64,000 bases of DNA from an uncultured Pelagibacteraceae bacterium (GTDB lineage: Bacteria > Pseudomonadota > Alphaproteobacteria > Pelagibacterales > Pelagibacteraceae). Within the stretch, counting starts at the first letter, position 1. Every line of letters starts with the position of its first letter. Location of the stretch: NCBI GenBank assembly GCA_902598735.1, contig CACKCM010000003.1, positions 45,984-109,983 of the forward strand, read 5' to 3'. Position numbers and translations under genes: made by a program. Positions 1 to 14,231 of this stretch are shown in pieces. A model generated the notes under the pieces. It was not told the DNA's origin. It made no database searches and saw only the letters and a program-made list of their open reading frames with translations.

Positions 1-61
1 TTTTTGGATAATAGCTATAATATTAGCTTTAATAGGTTTAGCGACATTAAAACTTAGGTAA
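1..61 (+). CDS. mraY: MraY C-terminus (partial, runs in from upstream)
   Basis: The first bases read in frame as FWIIAIILALIGLATLKLR followed by TAA at 59-61. This is the very characteristic C-terminal end of phospho-N-acetylmuramoyl-pentapeptide transferase, whose family members typically end in FWIIxLxLxLIGLATLKxR. MraY is the membrane enzyme that makes lipid I. Only the last 19 residues lie in the window; the 5' part is outside. The murD start codon follows after 3 nt, so this is the upstream gene of the same dcw operon. Confidence 0.85.
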   Translation, partial: FWIIAIILALIGLATLKLR

Positions 62-64
62 TAG

Positions 65-1351
65 ATGATCTCTATTAATAACTTTAAAAAACTATCTTTT
101 TTTGTTTATGGACTAGGTTCTACAGGCCAATCAGTTGTTAATTTTTTTAAGAAGAATAAAATTAAAAAGTATCAAGTATGGGATGATAATAATAAGATCT
201 TATATAAAAATAAAAGACCATCAAATCTTTATCATGCGCTTAATAGTGTAAATTATATTGTATTAAGCCCTGGGGTAAGTTTAAATAAAACTATTAACAA
301 AAAAAAACTAAAAAAATTTGAAAAAAAAATTATTACAGATATAGATTTAATTTTCTTAATAAAAAAATACTATAAAACCATAGTTGTAACTGGTACAAAC
401 GGTAAGTCGACCACATGTAAAATTATTTCACATTTACTAAAACAAAAAAAAATCAAATCATTAATAGGCGGAAATATAGGTACACCGGTTTTAAACTTAG
501 ATACACAGAAAGATCATTTTTTAATTATCGAAGCATCATCTTTTCAACTTTCACACTCAAAATTTATACAGCCTGACTATGCACTTTTGCTAAACATCAC
601 AAATGACCATTTAGACTGGCATGGAAGCATGAAGAATTATATTAATTCAAAATTTAAAATTTTTAAACTACAAAATAACAATCAATATTCAATAGTAAAT
701 AAAAACTTAAGATCTACTTTTAAAAAGAAAAATTTAAATGGAAAATTGTTTTTCCCTAATAACCTTTATTACAAAAAAAATAAAAAAAAAATTAAAAATA
801 CTTACCTTTCATTAAATATAAATGATGAAAATATGTCTTTTGTTTTTACTCTTTCTAAAATTTTAGGCATGAGTGAAAAATCTTTTTTTAAATCATTAAA
901 CTCCTTCAAAGGCCTGCCACATAGATATGAATTATTTTTAAAAAAAAAAAATTGTCTATTTATCAATGACTCAAAGGCCACATCTTTTCAGTCAACTAAA
1001 TTAGCTCTAAAAAATACTGAAAATATTTTCTGGATTGTAGGTGGTTTACCTAAAAAAAACGATAAAATTATTTTAAATGATTTAAAAAAGAATGTTTTAA
1101 AATGTTATATAATTGGAAATCATTTCAACTTTTTTAAGCAACAACTAAAAAATCAAATTAGTTGTCTTGTTACTAAAAATTTAAAGAATTCTATTATTCA
1201 GATTCTAAAAGATATTAAATCACAAGAAAATAAATATAACACAATATTATTAAGTCCAGCGTCAGCCTCTTATGATCAATTTTTAAATTTTGAAAACAGA
1301 GGAAATGAATTTAAAAGATTGTGTAATTTTTATGCAAGTAAATATATTTAA
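65..1351 (+). CDS. murD: UDP-N-acetylmuramoylalanine-D-glutamate ligase
   Basis: MurD adds D-glutamate to UDP-MurNAc-L-Ala in the cytoplasm, the second amino-acid step of peptidoglycan precursor synthesis. At 428 aa it is near the usual family length. The ATP-binding P-loop VTGTNGKSTT lies at about residues 108-117, and the Mur ligase signature NITNDHLDWHGS at about 177-188. The N-terminal segment YGLGSTGQS is the UDP-binding Rossmann-like domain. The ATG is 3 nt after the mraY stop, and the 3' end overlaps the ftsW start. The protein is unusually rich in Lys, Asn and Ile, as expected from the AT bias. Confidence 0.95.
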   Translation: MISINNFKKLSFFVYGLGSTGQSVVNFFKKNKIKKYQVWDDNNKILYKNKRPSNLYHALNSVNYIVLSPGVSLNKTINKKKLKKFEKKIITDIDLIFLIKKYYKTIVVTGTNGKSTTCKIISHLLKQKKIKSLIGGNIGTPVLNLDTQKDHFLIIEASSFQLSHSKFIQPDYALLLNITNDHLDWHGSMKNYINSKFKIFKLQNNNQYSIVNKNLRSTFKKKNLNGKLFFPNNLYYKKNKKKIKNTYLSLNINDENMSFVFTLSKILGMSEKSFFKSLNSFKGLPHRYELFLKKKNCLFINDSKATSFQSTKLALKNTENIFWIVGGLPKKNDKIILNDLKKNVLKCYIIGNHFNFFKQQLKNQISCLVTKNLKNSIIQILKDIKSQENKYNTILLSPASASYDQFLNFENRGNEFKRLCNFYASKYI

Positions 1352-2459
1352 ATTAAAATTAATTAATTATTGGCGTATTATTGACAAAAAAATTTTTCTT
1401 GGTTTTATAATTTTATTTTGTCTTGGTTTATTTTTTTCATTTTCTTCAACCTCATCATTAGCTGGTGAAAGATTAAATAAAGACTATTATTTTTTCTTTT
1501 CAAAACATTTTTTATTTACAATTTTGTCTTTGATAATAATGATTATAATCTCAATTATGGAAACAGAATTTTTAAAAAAAATTATAATACCGTTATTTAT
1601 AATTTCTTTTATTTTTTTAGCCTTAGTTCCTTTCGTAGGTGTTGAGGTAAAAGGTTCTAAACGATGGCTTGACTTCTACATTTTTAGATTACAGCCGATT
1701 GAGGTACTCAAACCTTTTTTTATTTTATCAACTGTTAAAATTCTGACTTTAGACAAATTTCAGAATAATCAAATTAGATATTTTTTAAGCTTTTTACTTT
1801 TAACCTCAGTAATCATTCTTTTGATTGATCAACCAGATTTAGGCCAATCAATTTTGTTGATTTTTAGTTGGATAGCTACTGTATTTGTTTCTGGAGTAAG
1901 TTTATTCTATATAATTGGTTTTTTTATAGTTTTCTTTATCTCATTAATTTCTTTACTGTATTTAATGCCAGATAAATTTGGTTATATTATTAATCGATTA
2001 GTTGCTTTTGTTGATCCGACTAAAGGTGATAGATTTCAGTCTTCATCAGCTCTAGATGCAATAAAACTTGGAGGTCTTAAAGGGCAAGGAATGGGAGAGG
2101 GTGTTTTAAAAGATAGTGTGCCGGAAGCCCATACAGATTACATAATTGCAATAATATCGGAGGAATATGGATCAATTATATCTATACTTATAATTTTTAT
2201 ATTTTTGTATATTTCTTTTAGAATTATAAAAATTTGTGTAAATCAAGACGACCAATTAGTAAAAATTTCTCTTTGCGGACTTGCCTCATTGTTAATATTT
2301 CAAACGTTCATTCATGTAGGAGTCAATACTAGTTTATTACCAACAACTGGAATGACTTTACCTTTTCTTAGTTATGGAGGATCATCTTTAATAAGCAGCG
2401 CAATACTTGCAGGGGTAATTCTAAATTATACAAAAAATAAAATTTTTATTAATGATTAA
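1332..2459 (+). CDS. ftsW: FtsW septal peptidoglycan glycosyltransferase (SEDS family)
   Basis: This is a SEDS-family polytopic membrane protein that polymerises lipid II at the division septum. The hallmark SEDS motif LPTTGMTLPFLSYGGSS is near the C-terminus, and GSKRWLDFYIFRLQPIE and the DQPDLGQS region match the family. I chose the ATG at 1332 (375 aa, starting MQVNIF), which overlaps murD by 20 nt. An in-frame ATG at 1290 would add 14 unconvincing residues inside murD. It lies between murD and murG in the standard dcw order. The paralogue rodA is at 39728; operon position identifies this copy as FtsW. Confidence 0.92.
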   Translation: MQVNIFKLKLINYWRIIDKKIFLGFIILFCLGLFFSFSSTSSLAGERLNKDYYFFFSKHFLFTILSLIIMIIISIMETEFLKKIIIPLFIISFIFLALVPFVGVEVKGSKRWLDFYIFRLQPIEVLKPFFILSTVKILTLDKFQNNQIRYFLSFLLLTSVIILLIDQPDLGQSILLIFSWIATVFVSGVSLFYIIGFFIVFFISLISLLYLMPDKFGYIINRLVAFVDPTKGDRFQSSSALDAIKLGGLKGQGMGEGVLKDSVPEAHTDYIIAIISEEYGSIISILIIFIFLYISFRIIKICVNQDDQLVKISLCGLASLLIFQTFIHVGVNTSLLPTTGMTLPFLSYGGSSLISSAILAGVILNYTKNKIFIND

Positions 2460-3537
2460 AAAAACAAAAGTACTAATCGTTGTTGGTGGAACTGGTGGTC
2501 ATGTACTTCCAGGTTGTAACTTAGCCGAACATTTAAAGAAAGATTATGATGTGAAGGTTGTAACTGATAAACGAGGCCAACAATTTATAAAACAATTTAA
2601 GGATTTAGATATTTTAACACTACCATCCTCGCCTATTATAAAGAGTAATATTTTTACAATTTTATACTCGTTTTTGTTTATTTTTTTTTCAATATTAAGA
2701 TCGTTAATTTTTTTAACATTTAATAGACCTTCTGTTATCTTTGGAATGGGCGGCTACGCTTCATTTCCCATTTGTGTTGCGGGAGCCATTTTGAGAATTA
2801 AATTTGTAATTTATGAAAACAATTTAATTATAGGAAAAACAAATAAATATTTATTACCTATTACAAGAAAAGTACTTGTGTCATTTAAAGAACTTGAGGG
2901 TATTCCAAAAAAATTTAATGGAAAGATTATAGAAATAGGAAACATAATTAAAAAAGAAATAATTAACATTCCAAAAAAAAAAACAAATATTCCTTTTCAA
3001 AAAATTAATTTACTTATACTTGGTGGCAGTCAGGCAGCAAAAACATTTGCTCAAATACTTCCAAATATTTTTAGCGAATGCGTTAATCAAGGTATAGATC
3101 TTAGAATTTATCAACAATGTTTACCAAATCAAAATGAAGAGTTGAAACAATTTTATCAAAAAAAAGATATAGAATTTCAAATTTTTAATTTTAGCGAAAA
3201 TATCATCGATTATTTTTTAAAGGCCAATTTAGCTATTACAAGATCTGGGTCCTCAATTTTAGCTGAATTGACAAATGCTAATATACCATTTATTTCAGTG
3301 CCTTTACCTTCTTCAGCAGATAATCATCAATTAAAAAATGCTAATTACTATAAAAGAAAAAAATTAGCTTTTTTGATTGAAGAAGTAGATCTCAAGAACA
3401 ATCTTTTGTATCTAATTAAAGAAATTTATAAGAATAATTTAATTTTAGATGAAATTATTAAAAATCAAAGTCAATATTCTGACAAAAATGTCTACAACAA
3501 TATTGATAAAATATTAAAAGAGTTAAGATATAAATGA
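2452..3537 (+). CDS. murG: UDP-GlcNAc:lipid I N-acetylglucosaminyltransferase
   Basis: MurG converts lipid I to lipid II on the inner face of the cytoplasmic membrane. The N-terminal glycine-rich motif VGGTGGHVLPG (about residues 11-21) and the second-domain sequences LGGSQAAKTF and RSGSSILAEL are typical. It is 361 aa, a normal length. It overlaps ftsW by 8 nt and the next gene by 4 nt (ATGA), implying translational coupling in the dcw operon. Confidence 0.95.
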   Translation: MIKKTKVLIVVGGTGGHVLPGCNLAEHLKKDYDVKVVTDKRGQQFIKQFKDLDILTLPSSPIIKSNIFTILYSFLFIFFSILRSLIFLTFNRPSVIFGMGGYASFPICVAGAILRIKFVIYENNLIIGKTNKYLLPITRKVLVSFKELEGIPKKFNGKIIEIGNIIKKEIINIPKKKTNIPFQKINLLILGGSQAAKTFAQILPNIFSECVNQGIDLRIYQQCLPNQNEELKQFYQKKDIEFQIFNFSENIIDYFLKANLAITRSGSSILAELTNANIPFISVPLPSSADNHQLKNANYYKRKKLAFLIEEVDLKNNLLYLIKEIYKNNLILDEIIKNQSQYSDKNVYNNIDKILKELRYK

Positions 3538-4931
3538 AAAAAATTAACTTGGGTCGAAATGAGATCATACATTTTGTTGGAATAGGAGGAATAGGTATGA
3601 GTGGACTAGCTCAAGTTATGAAAAATATGGGTTTTAAAATTCAAGGAAGCGATCAAAATAAAAATAAAAATACTAAAAGCTGTTCAAAAGTTGGTATTAA
3701 AGTTTATATTGGTCACTCTCCAAAAAACATAAAAAGCTCAACCATATTAGTGAAATCTTCTGCAATAAAAAATAATAACAATGAAATTAAGTATGCAAAA
3801 GAAAAAAAAATACCAATTTATTCAAGAGCAGAAGTACTTGCTGACGTAGTTTCACTTAAAAAAAATATTATTATCACCGGATCTCACGGCAAAACTACTA
3901 CAACTTCATTAGTATCTAAAATTTTATCTGATCAAAAACTTGATCCTACTATAATTAACGGCGGTGTGATAAATTCACTAAATAGTAATGCCAAACTGGG
4001 AAAAGGTGATTGGGCAATTTTAGAAGCAGATGAGTCTGATGGAAGTTTTTTAAAATTACCAATTAATTATTCTATTGTTACTAATATTGATTACGAGCAC
4101 ATCGATTTTTATAAAAATTTTAAAAACTTAGAAAATTCCTTTTTAAAATTTATAGAAAAAACACCACCAACAGGCAAATCAATTCTTTGCGCAGACAATA
4201 AAAATATAAAAAAATTATTTACTAAAATTAAAAATAAGAATGTTTTAAGTTACGGTGAAAGTAGAAATGTAAATTATAGAATCTCAAATATAAGGTATAA
4301 AATAGATTATTCCATTTTTGATTTGAGCTATAAAGATCTTAGGAAAAAAAATAAAAAAATAAGAAATATTAAAGTTAAGTTATTAGGTAAACACAATGTG
4401 CTTAATGCAGCAGCAGCAGTAACCATATGTTTAAATCTTGGTGTGAGTCAAAATATAATAAAGAAATCGCTTAAAAAATTTTCTGGCGTACAAAGAAGAA
4501 TGACAAAAATATTTTCAAAAAATAAAAGTGATTTTTATGACGATTACGCTCACCATCCAACTGAAATAAAATCAATTTTAGAGGGTGTTAAAAATGTTTA
4601 TAAAAATAGAAAAATTATATCTGTTTTTGAACCTCATCGTTACACGAGAGTTTTGTCATTAAAAAAAGATTTTGCTAAATCATTTATAAAATCAAACATT
4701 GTTTTACTTTGTCCAATATACGCCGCAGGTGAATCTAAAGACTCAAAATTTAATCTGAATGCATTTGCAAAATTAATATCTAAATTATCAAAAACCCAAG
4801 TAATTTTAATTAAAAATTACAATGAATTAAAAATATTTTTTAAAAAAAATTTAATTAATAACGAAATCATTATAGGCATGGGTGCCGGTTTAATATCAAA
4901 ATACATGAGAGAGTTAAAAACTGAATTATGA
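3534..4931 (+). CDS. murC: UDP-N-acetylmuramate-L-alanine ligase
   Basis: MurC catalyses the first amino-acid addition (L-Ala) to UDP-MurNAc. It has the N-terminal FVGIGGIGMSGLA nucleotide-binding motif (about residues 14-26), the P-loop TGSHGKTTTT (about 115-124), the EADESDGSF motif, and the C-terminal DDYAHHPTEI motif diagnostic of MurC. At 465 aa it is of normal length. ATGA overlaps with both murG and murB show tight coupling. Confidence 0.96.
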   Translation: MKKINLGRNEIIHFVGIGGIGMSGLAQVMKNMGFKIQGSDQNKNKNTKSCSKVGIKVYIGHSPKNIKSSTILVKSSAIKNNNNEIKYAKEKKIPIYSRAEVLADVVSLKKNIIITGSHGKTTTTSLVSKILSDQKLDPTIINGGVINSLNSNAKLGKGDWAILEADESDGSFLKLPINYSIVTNIDYEHIDFYKNFKNLENSFLKFIEKTPPTGKSILCADNKNIKKLFTKIKNKNVLSYGESRNVNYRISNIRYKIDYSIFDLSYKDLRKKNKKIRNIKVKLLGKHNVLNAAAAVTICLNLGVSQNIIKKSLKKFSGVQRRMTKIFSKNKSDFYDDYAHHPTEIKSILEGVKNVYKNRKIISVFEPHRYTRVLSLKKDFAKSFIKSNIVLLCPIYAAGESKDSKFNLNAFAKLISKLSKTQVILIKNYNELKIFFKKNLINNEIIIGMGAGLISKYMRELKTEL

Positions 4932-5833
4932 GTTCAAGTATAGATATTTTAAATAAATTTCAAAAGAATATTTCAACAAACGCTCAACTTTCCAAGTATA
5001 GTTGGTTTAATCTTGGAGGGCCTGCTGAATACTTGTTTAAACCAGAAAATAAAGGTCAATTAATCGAATTTTTAAAAATTAACAGAGAAAATAAATTAAG
5101 AATTACTATTCTTGGAGCAGGTTCAAACACACTTATCAGAGATAAAGGTATTAAAGGTGTTGTTATGAAGCTTGGTAAAAATTTTTCGTTTATAAAATTG
5201 ATTGAAAAAGATGTTATGGAAGTAGGAGCTGCTACCCTCGATCGTAAAATTTCTAATTTTGCTAAAGATAATGGTATAGGAAATTTTGAATTCTTATCTT
5301 GTATACCAGGCTCAATAGGTGGTTCGGTTATTATGAACAGCGGTTGTTATGATAATGACATTTCAAAAGTTTTAATTTCTTTAAAAGCAATAGATATAAA
5401 TAACTGTAGAGAGATAGAAATACCAAGAGAAGAAATTAATTTTTTTTACAGAGGAAGTGATTTACAAAATGGAATAATAATTACGTCAATAAGATTAAAA
5501 GGCAAAATTGAGCCAAAAAGTAAAATTGAAATAAAACAAAGGGAACTTATAGAGAGAAAAAAATTATCTCAACCTAGCCAAATAAAAACATGCGGGAGCA
5601 CATTTAAAAATTTTAGTAATGAAAAAAAAGCATGGCAATTAATTAAGGAGACCGGTTGCGATAAATTCAAAGAGGGAGATGCTGCTATTTCAAAGAAACA
5701 TTGCAATTTTTTTGTTAACAACGGAAATGCAAAATCGTCTGATATAGAAAAATTAATAAATAAAGTCAAAAAAACAGTTATAGATAAAACTGGAGTTAGT
5801 CTCGAATTAGAGATTAAAATTATCGGTGAGTAA
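4928..5833 (+). CDS. murB: UDP-N-acetylenolpyruvoylglucosamine reductase
   Basis: MurB is the FAD-dependent reductase that makes UDP-MurNAc. It has the N-terminal SKYSWFNLGGPAEY motif, the FAD-binding LGAGSNTLIRDKGIKG, the IPGSIGGSVIMNSGCY motif with catalytic-region residues, and KTCGSTFKNF near the C-terminus. That pattern fits the type common in alphaproteobacteria. It is 301 aa. It is overlapped by murC (4 nt) and by ddl (8 nt). Confidence 0.95.
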   Translation: MSSSIDILNKFQKNISTNAQLSKYSWFNLGGPAEYLFKPENKGQLIEFLKINRENKLRITILGAGSNTLIRDKGIKGVVMKLGKNFSFIKLIEKDVMEVGAATLDRKISNFAKDNGIGNFEFLSCIPGSIGGSVIMNSGCYDNDISKVLISLKAIDINNCREIEIPREEINFFYRGSDLQNGIIITSIRLKGKIEPKSKIEIKQRELIERKKLSQPSQIKTCGSTFKNFSNEKKAWQLIKETGCDKFKEGDAAISKKHCNFFVNNGNAKSSDIEKLINKVKKTVIDKTGVSLELEIKIIGE

Positions 5834-6761
5834 AAAATTTAAAAAAGTTTTAGTGGTACTAGGAGGAACTTCAGGAGAGAGAGCAGTAAGTCTTGATAGT
5901 GGAAAAGCCTGCATAAATGCTTTAAGGAAAAAAAAATATATTGTAACGTCTCTTGATCCAAAATTTAAAAAATTAAAATTAATTGATAAAAAAAAAACTG
6001 ATGTAATTTTTAATGCTTTGCATGGAAAAGACGGAGAAGATGGAGTGGCACAAAGTTTTTTTGAAAATTTAAGAATTCCATATACTCATTCTGGCGTCCT
6101 AAGTTCATTTAATTCTATGAATAAAGCTATTTCCAAAAAAATTTTTATTCAGAGAAAAATTTTAACCCCCAAATATTTTTCTATTTCCAAAAATGAAAAT
6201 AAAGAAAATAAAATATTTAAAATATTAAAAAAAATAAAAATTAATTTTCCAGTAGTTATAAAACCTATTAATGAAGGATCAAGCCTTGGCGTAAAAATTG
6301 CAAAAAATATTTTTGAATTAAAAAAATTTACTAAAGCTTTATTCAAAAAGTATGAGCAATTAATAATTGAACAATATATTGCTGGTCAAGAAATCCAGGT
6401 TGCAGTTCTAAATCATAAAGCATTAGGAGCCATCGAATTAATCCCTAAAAGACCTTTTTATGATTATAAAGCTAAATATACAAAGTCAGCCAAAACACAA
6501 CATGTGATGCCAGCAAGATTAAAAAAAAAAGCATACTCAAAAGTTTTAAGAATAGCTGAAACAGCTCATAAAGCTTTATCATGTAAAGGAGTTACAAGAG
6601 CAGATTTTAAATATTTTAAAAATAATTTTTATCTTTTAGAAATCAATACTCAACCTGGTATGACCAATCTATCTTTAGTGCCTGAGATAGCTAAATATCG
6701 AGGCATAGATTTTCCAAAATTAGTTGAAAAAATTTTATTAGACGCAAGCATCAATAGATGA
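5826..6761 (+). CDS. ddl: D-alanine-D-alanine ligase
   Basis: Ddl is an ATP-grasp enzyme joining two D-alanines for the peptidoglycan stem. Visible family motifs are LGGTSGERAVSLDSG at the N-terminus, FNALHGKDGEDG, VVIKPINEGSSLGV, and C-terminal EINTQPGMT with the metal-binding Glu/Asn. It is 311 aa, the usual length. Translation begins at a GTG (5826) inside the 3' end of murB; no ATG fits the conserved N-terminus. It overlaps ftsQ by 4 nt. Confidence 0.95.
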   Translation: MSKKFKKVLVVLGGTSGERAVSLDSGKACINALRKKKYIVTSLDPKFKKLKLIDKKKTDVIFNALHGKDGEDGVAQSFFENLRIPYTHSGVLSSFNSMNKAISKKIFIQRKILTPKYFSISKNENKENKIFKILKKIKINFPVVIKPINEGSSLGVKIAKNIFELKKFTKALFKKYEQLIIEQYIAGQEIQVAVLNHKALGAIELIPKRPFYDYKAKYTKSAKTQHVMPARLKKKAYSKVLRIAETAHKALSCKGVTRADFKYFKNNFYLLEINTQPGMTNLSLVPEIAKYRGIDFPKLVEKILLDASINR

Positions 6762-7417
6762 AGAAACGATTTTTAATTGCTTTAGTTTTATTATTATTAC
6801 TTAGCACTTACAATGTTCAGAATAATTTTAGTTTATTCAAAAACTTAAACATAAGTGAAATTATTGTAGAAAATAATCTTATTGTAGAAGAAAAAAGAGT
6901 TAAAAAAAAGCTAGATTACCTTTATCAAGAAAATCTTTTCTTGTTAAATTTGAAAAAAATTGAGACTAAAATTAATGATATTGATTTCATTGAAAGTTTT
7001 GAGATTAAAAAGATATATCCTAATAAAATAAAGATAAAAATATTTGAAAAAACACCAATTGTAATTTTACAAAATAAAAAAGAAAAAAAATATTTCACAA
7101 ATAAAGAAGACACCATCAATTTTTTTGAATTAGATAAATTTGAAGGTTTGCCCATTGTTTTTGGCGATAAAAAAAACTTTCAAGTTTTCTATAATGATTT
7201 AAAAAATATTAATTTTCCAATTTCAGAAATAAAAGTATTTTACTTATTTGAATCAAAAAGATGGGATTTAGTAACAAATAATAATCAAACTATTAAATTA
7301 CCAATTAAAAATTATATAAAAAGCCTTCAAAATTTTGTAAACTTGAAAAATCAATCTATTTTTCAAAAATACAAAATTTTTGATTATAGAATTAGTGATC
7401 AATTAATCCTAAAATAA
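6758..7417 (+). CDS. ftsQ: FtsQ-like cell-division protein
   Basis: This is a 219-aa protein with an N-terminal membrane anchor (about residues 4-17). A POTRA-like segment follows (about 28-100, with ISEIIVENNLIVEEKRVKKKL, then FIESFEIKKIYPNKIKIKIFEKTPI). This is the FtsQ architecture; FtsQ is a single-pass divisome protein linking early and late division proteins. It is shorter and more divergent than many family members. Its position between ddl and the ftsA-like gene supports the assignment. It overlaps ddl by 4 nt. Confidence 0.85.
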   Translation: MKKRFLIALVLLLLLSTYNVQNNFSLFKNLNISEIIVENNLIVEEKRVKKKLDYLYQENLFLLNLKKIETKINDIDFIESFEIKKIYPNKIKIKIFEKTPIVILQNKKEKKYFTNKEDTINFFELDKFEGLPIVFGDKKNFQVFYNDLKNINFPISEIKVFYLFESKRWDLVTNNNQTIKLPIKNYIKSLQNFVNLKNQSIFQKYKIFDYRISDQLILK

Positions 7418-7420
7418 ATT

Positions 7421-8617
7421 ATGCAAATAAACTCTCCAAGTCTTTTTATTGAAATAAATAATTTGGAATTTATATTCATTGTTATTGAGAGCACAGAAGA
7501 TAATAATTATAATTTAATTTATAAAAACTTTGTACCAATTCAGGGTTTCAAAAAAAATAAAATTATTAATTATGATATAGTCCAAGATATATTTCAGAAA
7601 AATATCTATTTCATTGAGCAAAAATTTAAAATTATATTTAATGAAGTAGTAATTATTTTGGATAATTTTGATTGCTCGGTAATCAACTTTTCTGGTTTTA
7701 AAAAACTAAATGGTTCTCAACTTGTTAAAGAAAATATTACATATATTTTAAACTCTTCAAAATCAAAGATTGATGAAGCTGAAAAAGATAAAACTATATT
7801 ACATATATTCAATTCTAAATTTATTCTTGATAATAAAACAATTGATAATTTACCTATCGGACTATTTGGAAATTTTTACTCTCAGGAACTCTCTTTCTAT
7901 TTAATTAATAAAAACGATTATAAAAATATACAAAACATTTTAAACAATTGTAATTTAAGTATCAAAAAAATTTTTTCAAAAAACTTTATAGAGGGTGTGA
8001 AAATTATTAATGAAAATTCTAATTTAGATACTTTTTTTAGAATAAATATTGATAAAAATAATTCTCAAATTATTTTTTTTGAAAACGCTTCCCTTAAATT
8101 TGTTCAAAATTTTAATTTTGGTACAGAAATTATTACTAATGATATCTCTAAAATGATTGGATTAAAAAATGAAATGGTAAAAGATATTTTGCAGAACTCT
8201 GATTTTACTAAAGACGATTTAGACTCAGAAAACATTGAGGAAAAGTTTTTTAACAAAGTTAAGTACAGAAAGATAAGAAAAAATTTAATTTTAGAAATAG
8301 CAAAAGCAAGAATACAAGAATTTTCAGAACTGATACTGACAAAAAATACTAATTTAAATAGTTTTTTGAGAAAAGAAGTGTCAGTATTTTTCAATATAAA
8401 AAATAGATTTAATTTTAAATGTTTAGATGAAAATTTTAAATTATACTTTTCTTATGGCAATAAACTTAAATTTAATTTTTTAGAGGAAAGTGCTTTTGAA
8501 GATCTCTATTTTAATGCTAATTCAATAGTTCAATATGGGTGGAAAAAAGAAGCGGTGCCAATTGTTAAAGAAAAAAAGTCTTTAATAGCTAGATTCTTTA
8601 ACATTTTTTCTCAATAA
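7421..8617 (+). CDS. ftsA: Divergent FtsA-like protein (actin-fold, degenerate)
   Basis: This 398-aa protein sits exactly where ftsA is expected, after ftsQ. Faint FtsA features remain. Residues 207-248 (RINIDKNN, then GTEIITNDISKMIGL) match the second actin subdomain, where normal FtsA has a DIGGGTT phosphate loop followed by a G-x-H-x-TNDIA segment. The C-terminal tail IARFFNIFSQ could be the amphipathic membrane-targeting helix. The N-terminal phosphate loop (usually DLGTT-like) is replaced by FIEINNL, and the second loop has lost its glycines. I therefore infer an FtsA homologue that may not bind ATP normally. No ftsZ follows it; lpxC starts 65 nt downstream. Assignment rests on synteny plus weak sequence similarity. 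Confidence 0.65.
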   Translation: MQINSPSLFIEINNLEFIFIVIESTEDNNYNLIYKNFVPIQGFKKNKIINYDIVQDIFQKNIYFIEQKFKIIFNEVVIILDNFDCSVINFSGFKKLNGSQLVKENITYILNSSKSKIDEAEKDKTILHIFNSKFILDNKTIDNLPIGLFGNFYSQELSFYLINKNDYKNIQNILNNCNLSIKKIFSKNFIEGVKIINENSNLDTFFRINIDKNNSQIIFFENASLKFVQNFNFGTEIITNDISKMIGLKNEMVKDILQNSDFTKDDLDSENIEEKFFNKVKYRKIRKNLILEIAKARIQEFSELILTKNTNLNSFLRKEVSVFFNIKNRFNFKCLDENFKLYFSYGNKLKFNFLEESAFEDLYFNANSIVQYGWKKEAVPIVKEKKSLIARFFNIFSQ

Positions 8618-8682
8618 TTTTTGTTATTTTCAGAAACATTAGTTGTCTTAAGAGAAGATGATTTTTTAGGTATAAAACGTCG

Positions 8683-9609
8683 ATGTTAAAAATTTATCAG
8701 CAAACTATAAAAAAATCAGTAAATTTTGAGGGGGTCGGACTTCATACTGGAAAAAAATCTAATATTAAAATTTTACCAGGAAAAGTAGACGAAGGAATAA
8801 TTTTCAAAAGAATTGATTTACCTGAACATAACATAGTTCAGGCTAGCTATAAAAATGTCACTTCAGCAAAATTATGCACAACTTTGGAAAACGAACATGG
8901 AGTTAAAGTTTCAACTGTAGAACATCTCCTAGCTGCATTATATATTGCAGAAATAGATAATGCTATAATTGAGATTGACAATGAAGAGATCCCAATAATG
9001 GATGGATCTGCTAAAGAATTCTTAAAAACTCTTCGTTATTCTGAAATAAAAATTTTAAATAAAAAAAGAAAGTACTTAGAAATTTTAGAAAAAATAGAAT
9101 TAAGTGATGGAAAAAGGAAAATATCTATTGAGCCAAGCAAGCAATCTTTCCAAGTTGATTTTCAGTTGAGTTATGAAAATAAAGTAATCGGTAATCAAAA
9201 AAATTGTGTAAATTTTCAATCAGACAACCTAGATGACATCAAGGAGTCTAGAACTTTTTGTTTATTTGAAGATATTAAAAAAATCAAAAAAGCAGGTTTA
9301 GCCAAAGGTGGTTCTCTTGAAAATGCAATAGTTGTAGAAAAAGATAAAGTGCTTAATAAAGATGGCTTAAGAAACAACAAAGAATTTGTTAATCACAAAA
9401 TTTTGGATCTAGTAGGAGACTTTATACTGTCTGGAGGCAGAGTGTTGGGAAAAGTAACTTGTGTTCAAGGTGGTCATGAGTTAACAAACACCTTCTTAAG
9501 AAAAATTTTTACTTCCAAAAATGCATATAAAAGTGCTGAGTTAGAAGATATTATCTTAAAAAAAAATACTAGGACCAACTCACCAATAGGGCTTGTTGTA
9601 AACGCTTAA
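8683..9609 (+). CDS. lpxC: UDP-3-O-acyl-N-acetylglucosamine deacetylase
   Basis: LpxC carries out the committed zinc-dependent step of lipid A synthesis, so the cell makes lipopolysaccharide. The zinc-binding and catalytic residues are visible at H81 (STVEHLLAAL), H238 and D242 (NHKILDLVGD) and H265 (GGHELTN). At 308 aa it is of normal length. A TATAAA hexamer at 8671-8676 lies 6 nt before the ATG with no Shine-Dalgarno between, so the mRNA may be leaderless. In many alphaproteobacteria ftsZ precedes lpxC; here the ftsA-like gene does. Confidence 0.96.
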   Translation: MLKIYQQTIKKSVNFEGVGLHTGKKSNIKILPGKVDEGIIFKRIDLPEHNIVQASYKNVTSAKLCTTLENEHGVKVSTVEHLLAALYIAEIDNAIIEIDNEEIPIMDGSAKEFLKTLRYSEIKILNKKRKYLEILEKIELSDGKRKISIEPSKQSFQVDFQLSYENKVIGNQKNCVNFQSDNLDDIKESRTFCLFEDIKKIKKAGLAKGGSLENAIVVEKDKVLNKDGLRNNKEFVNHKILDLVGDFILSGGRVLGKVTCVQGGHELTNTFLRKIFTSKNAYKSAELEDIILKKNTRTNSPIGLVVNA

Positions 9610-9654
9610 TTTTTAACATATTAATTTTTATATTATCTGTTATTAATTTCGGTT

Positions 9655-14218
<4,564 letters not shown>

Positions 14219-14231
<13 letters not shown>

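Noticed and set aside
1290-1331. Upstream start for ftsW (MKTEEMNLKDCVIF...)
   Set aside because: These codons lie wholly inside the murD 3' end and resemble nothing in FtsW; the ATG at 1332 leaves a normal N-terminus.
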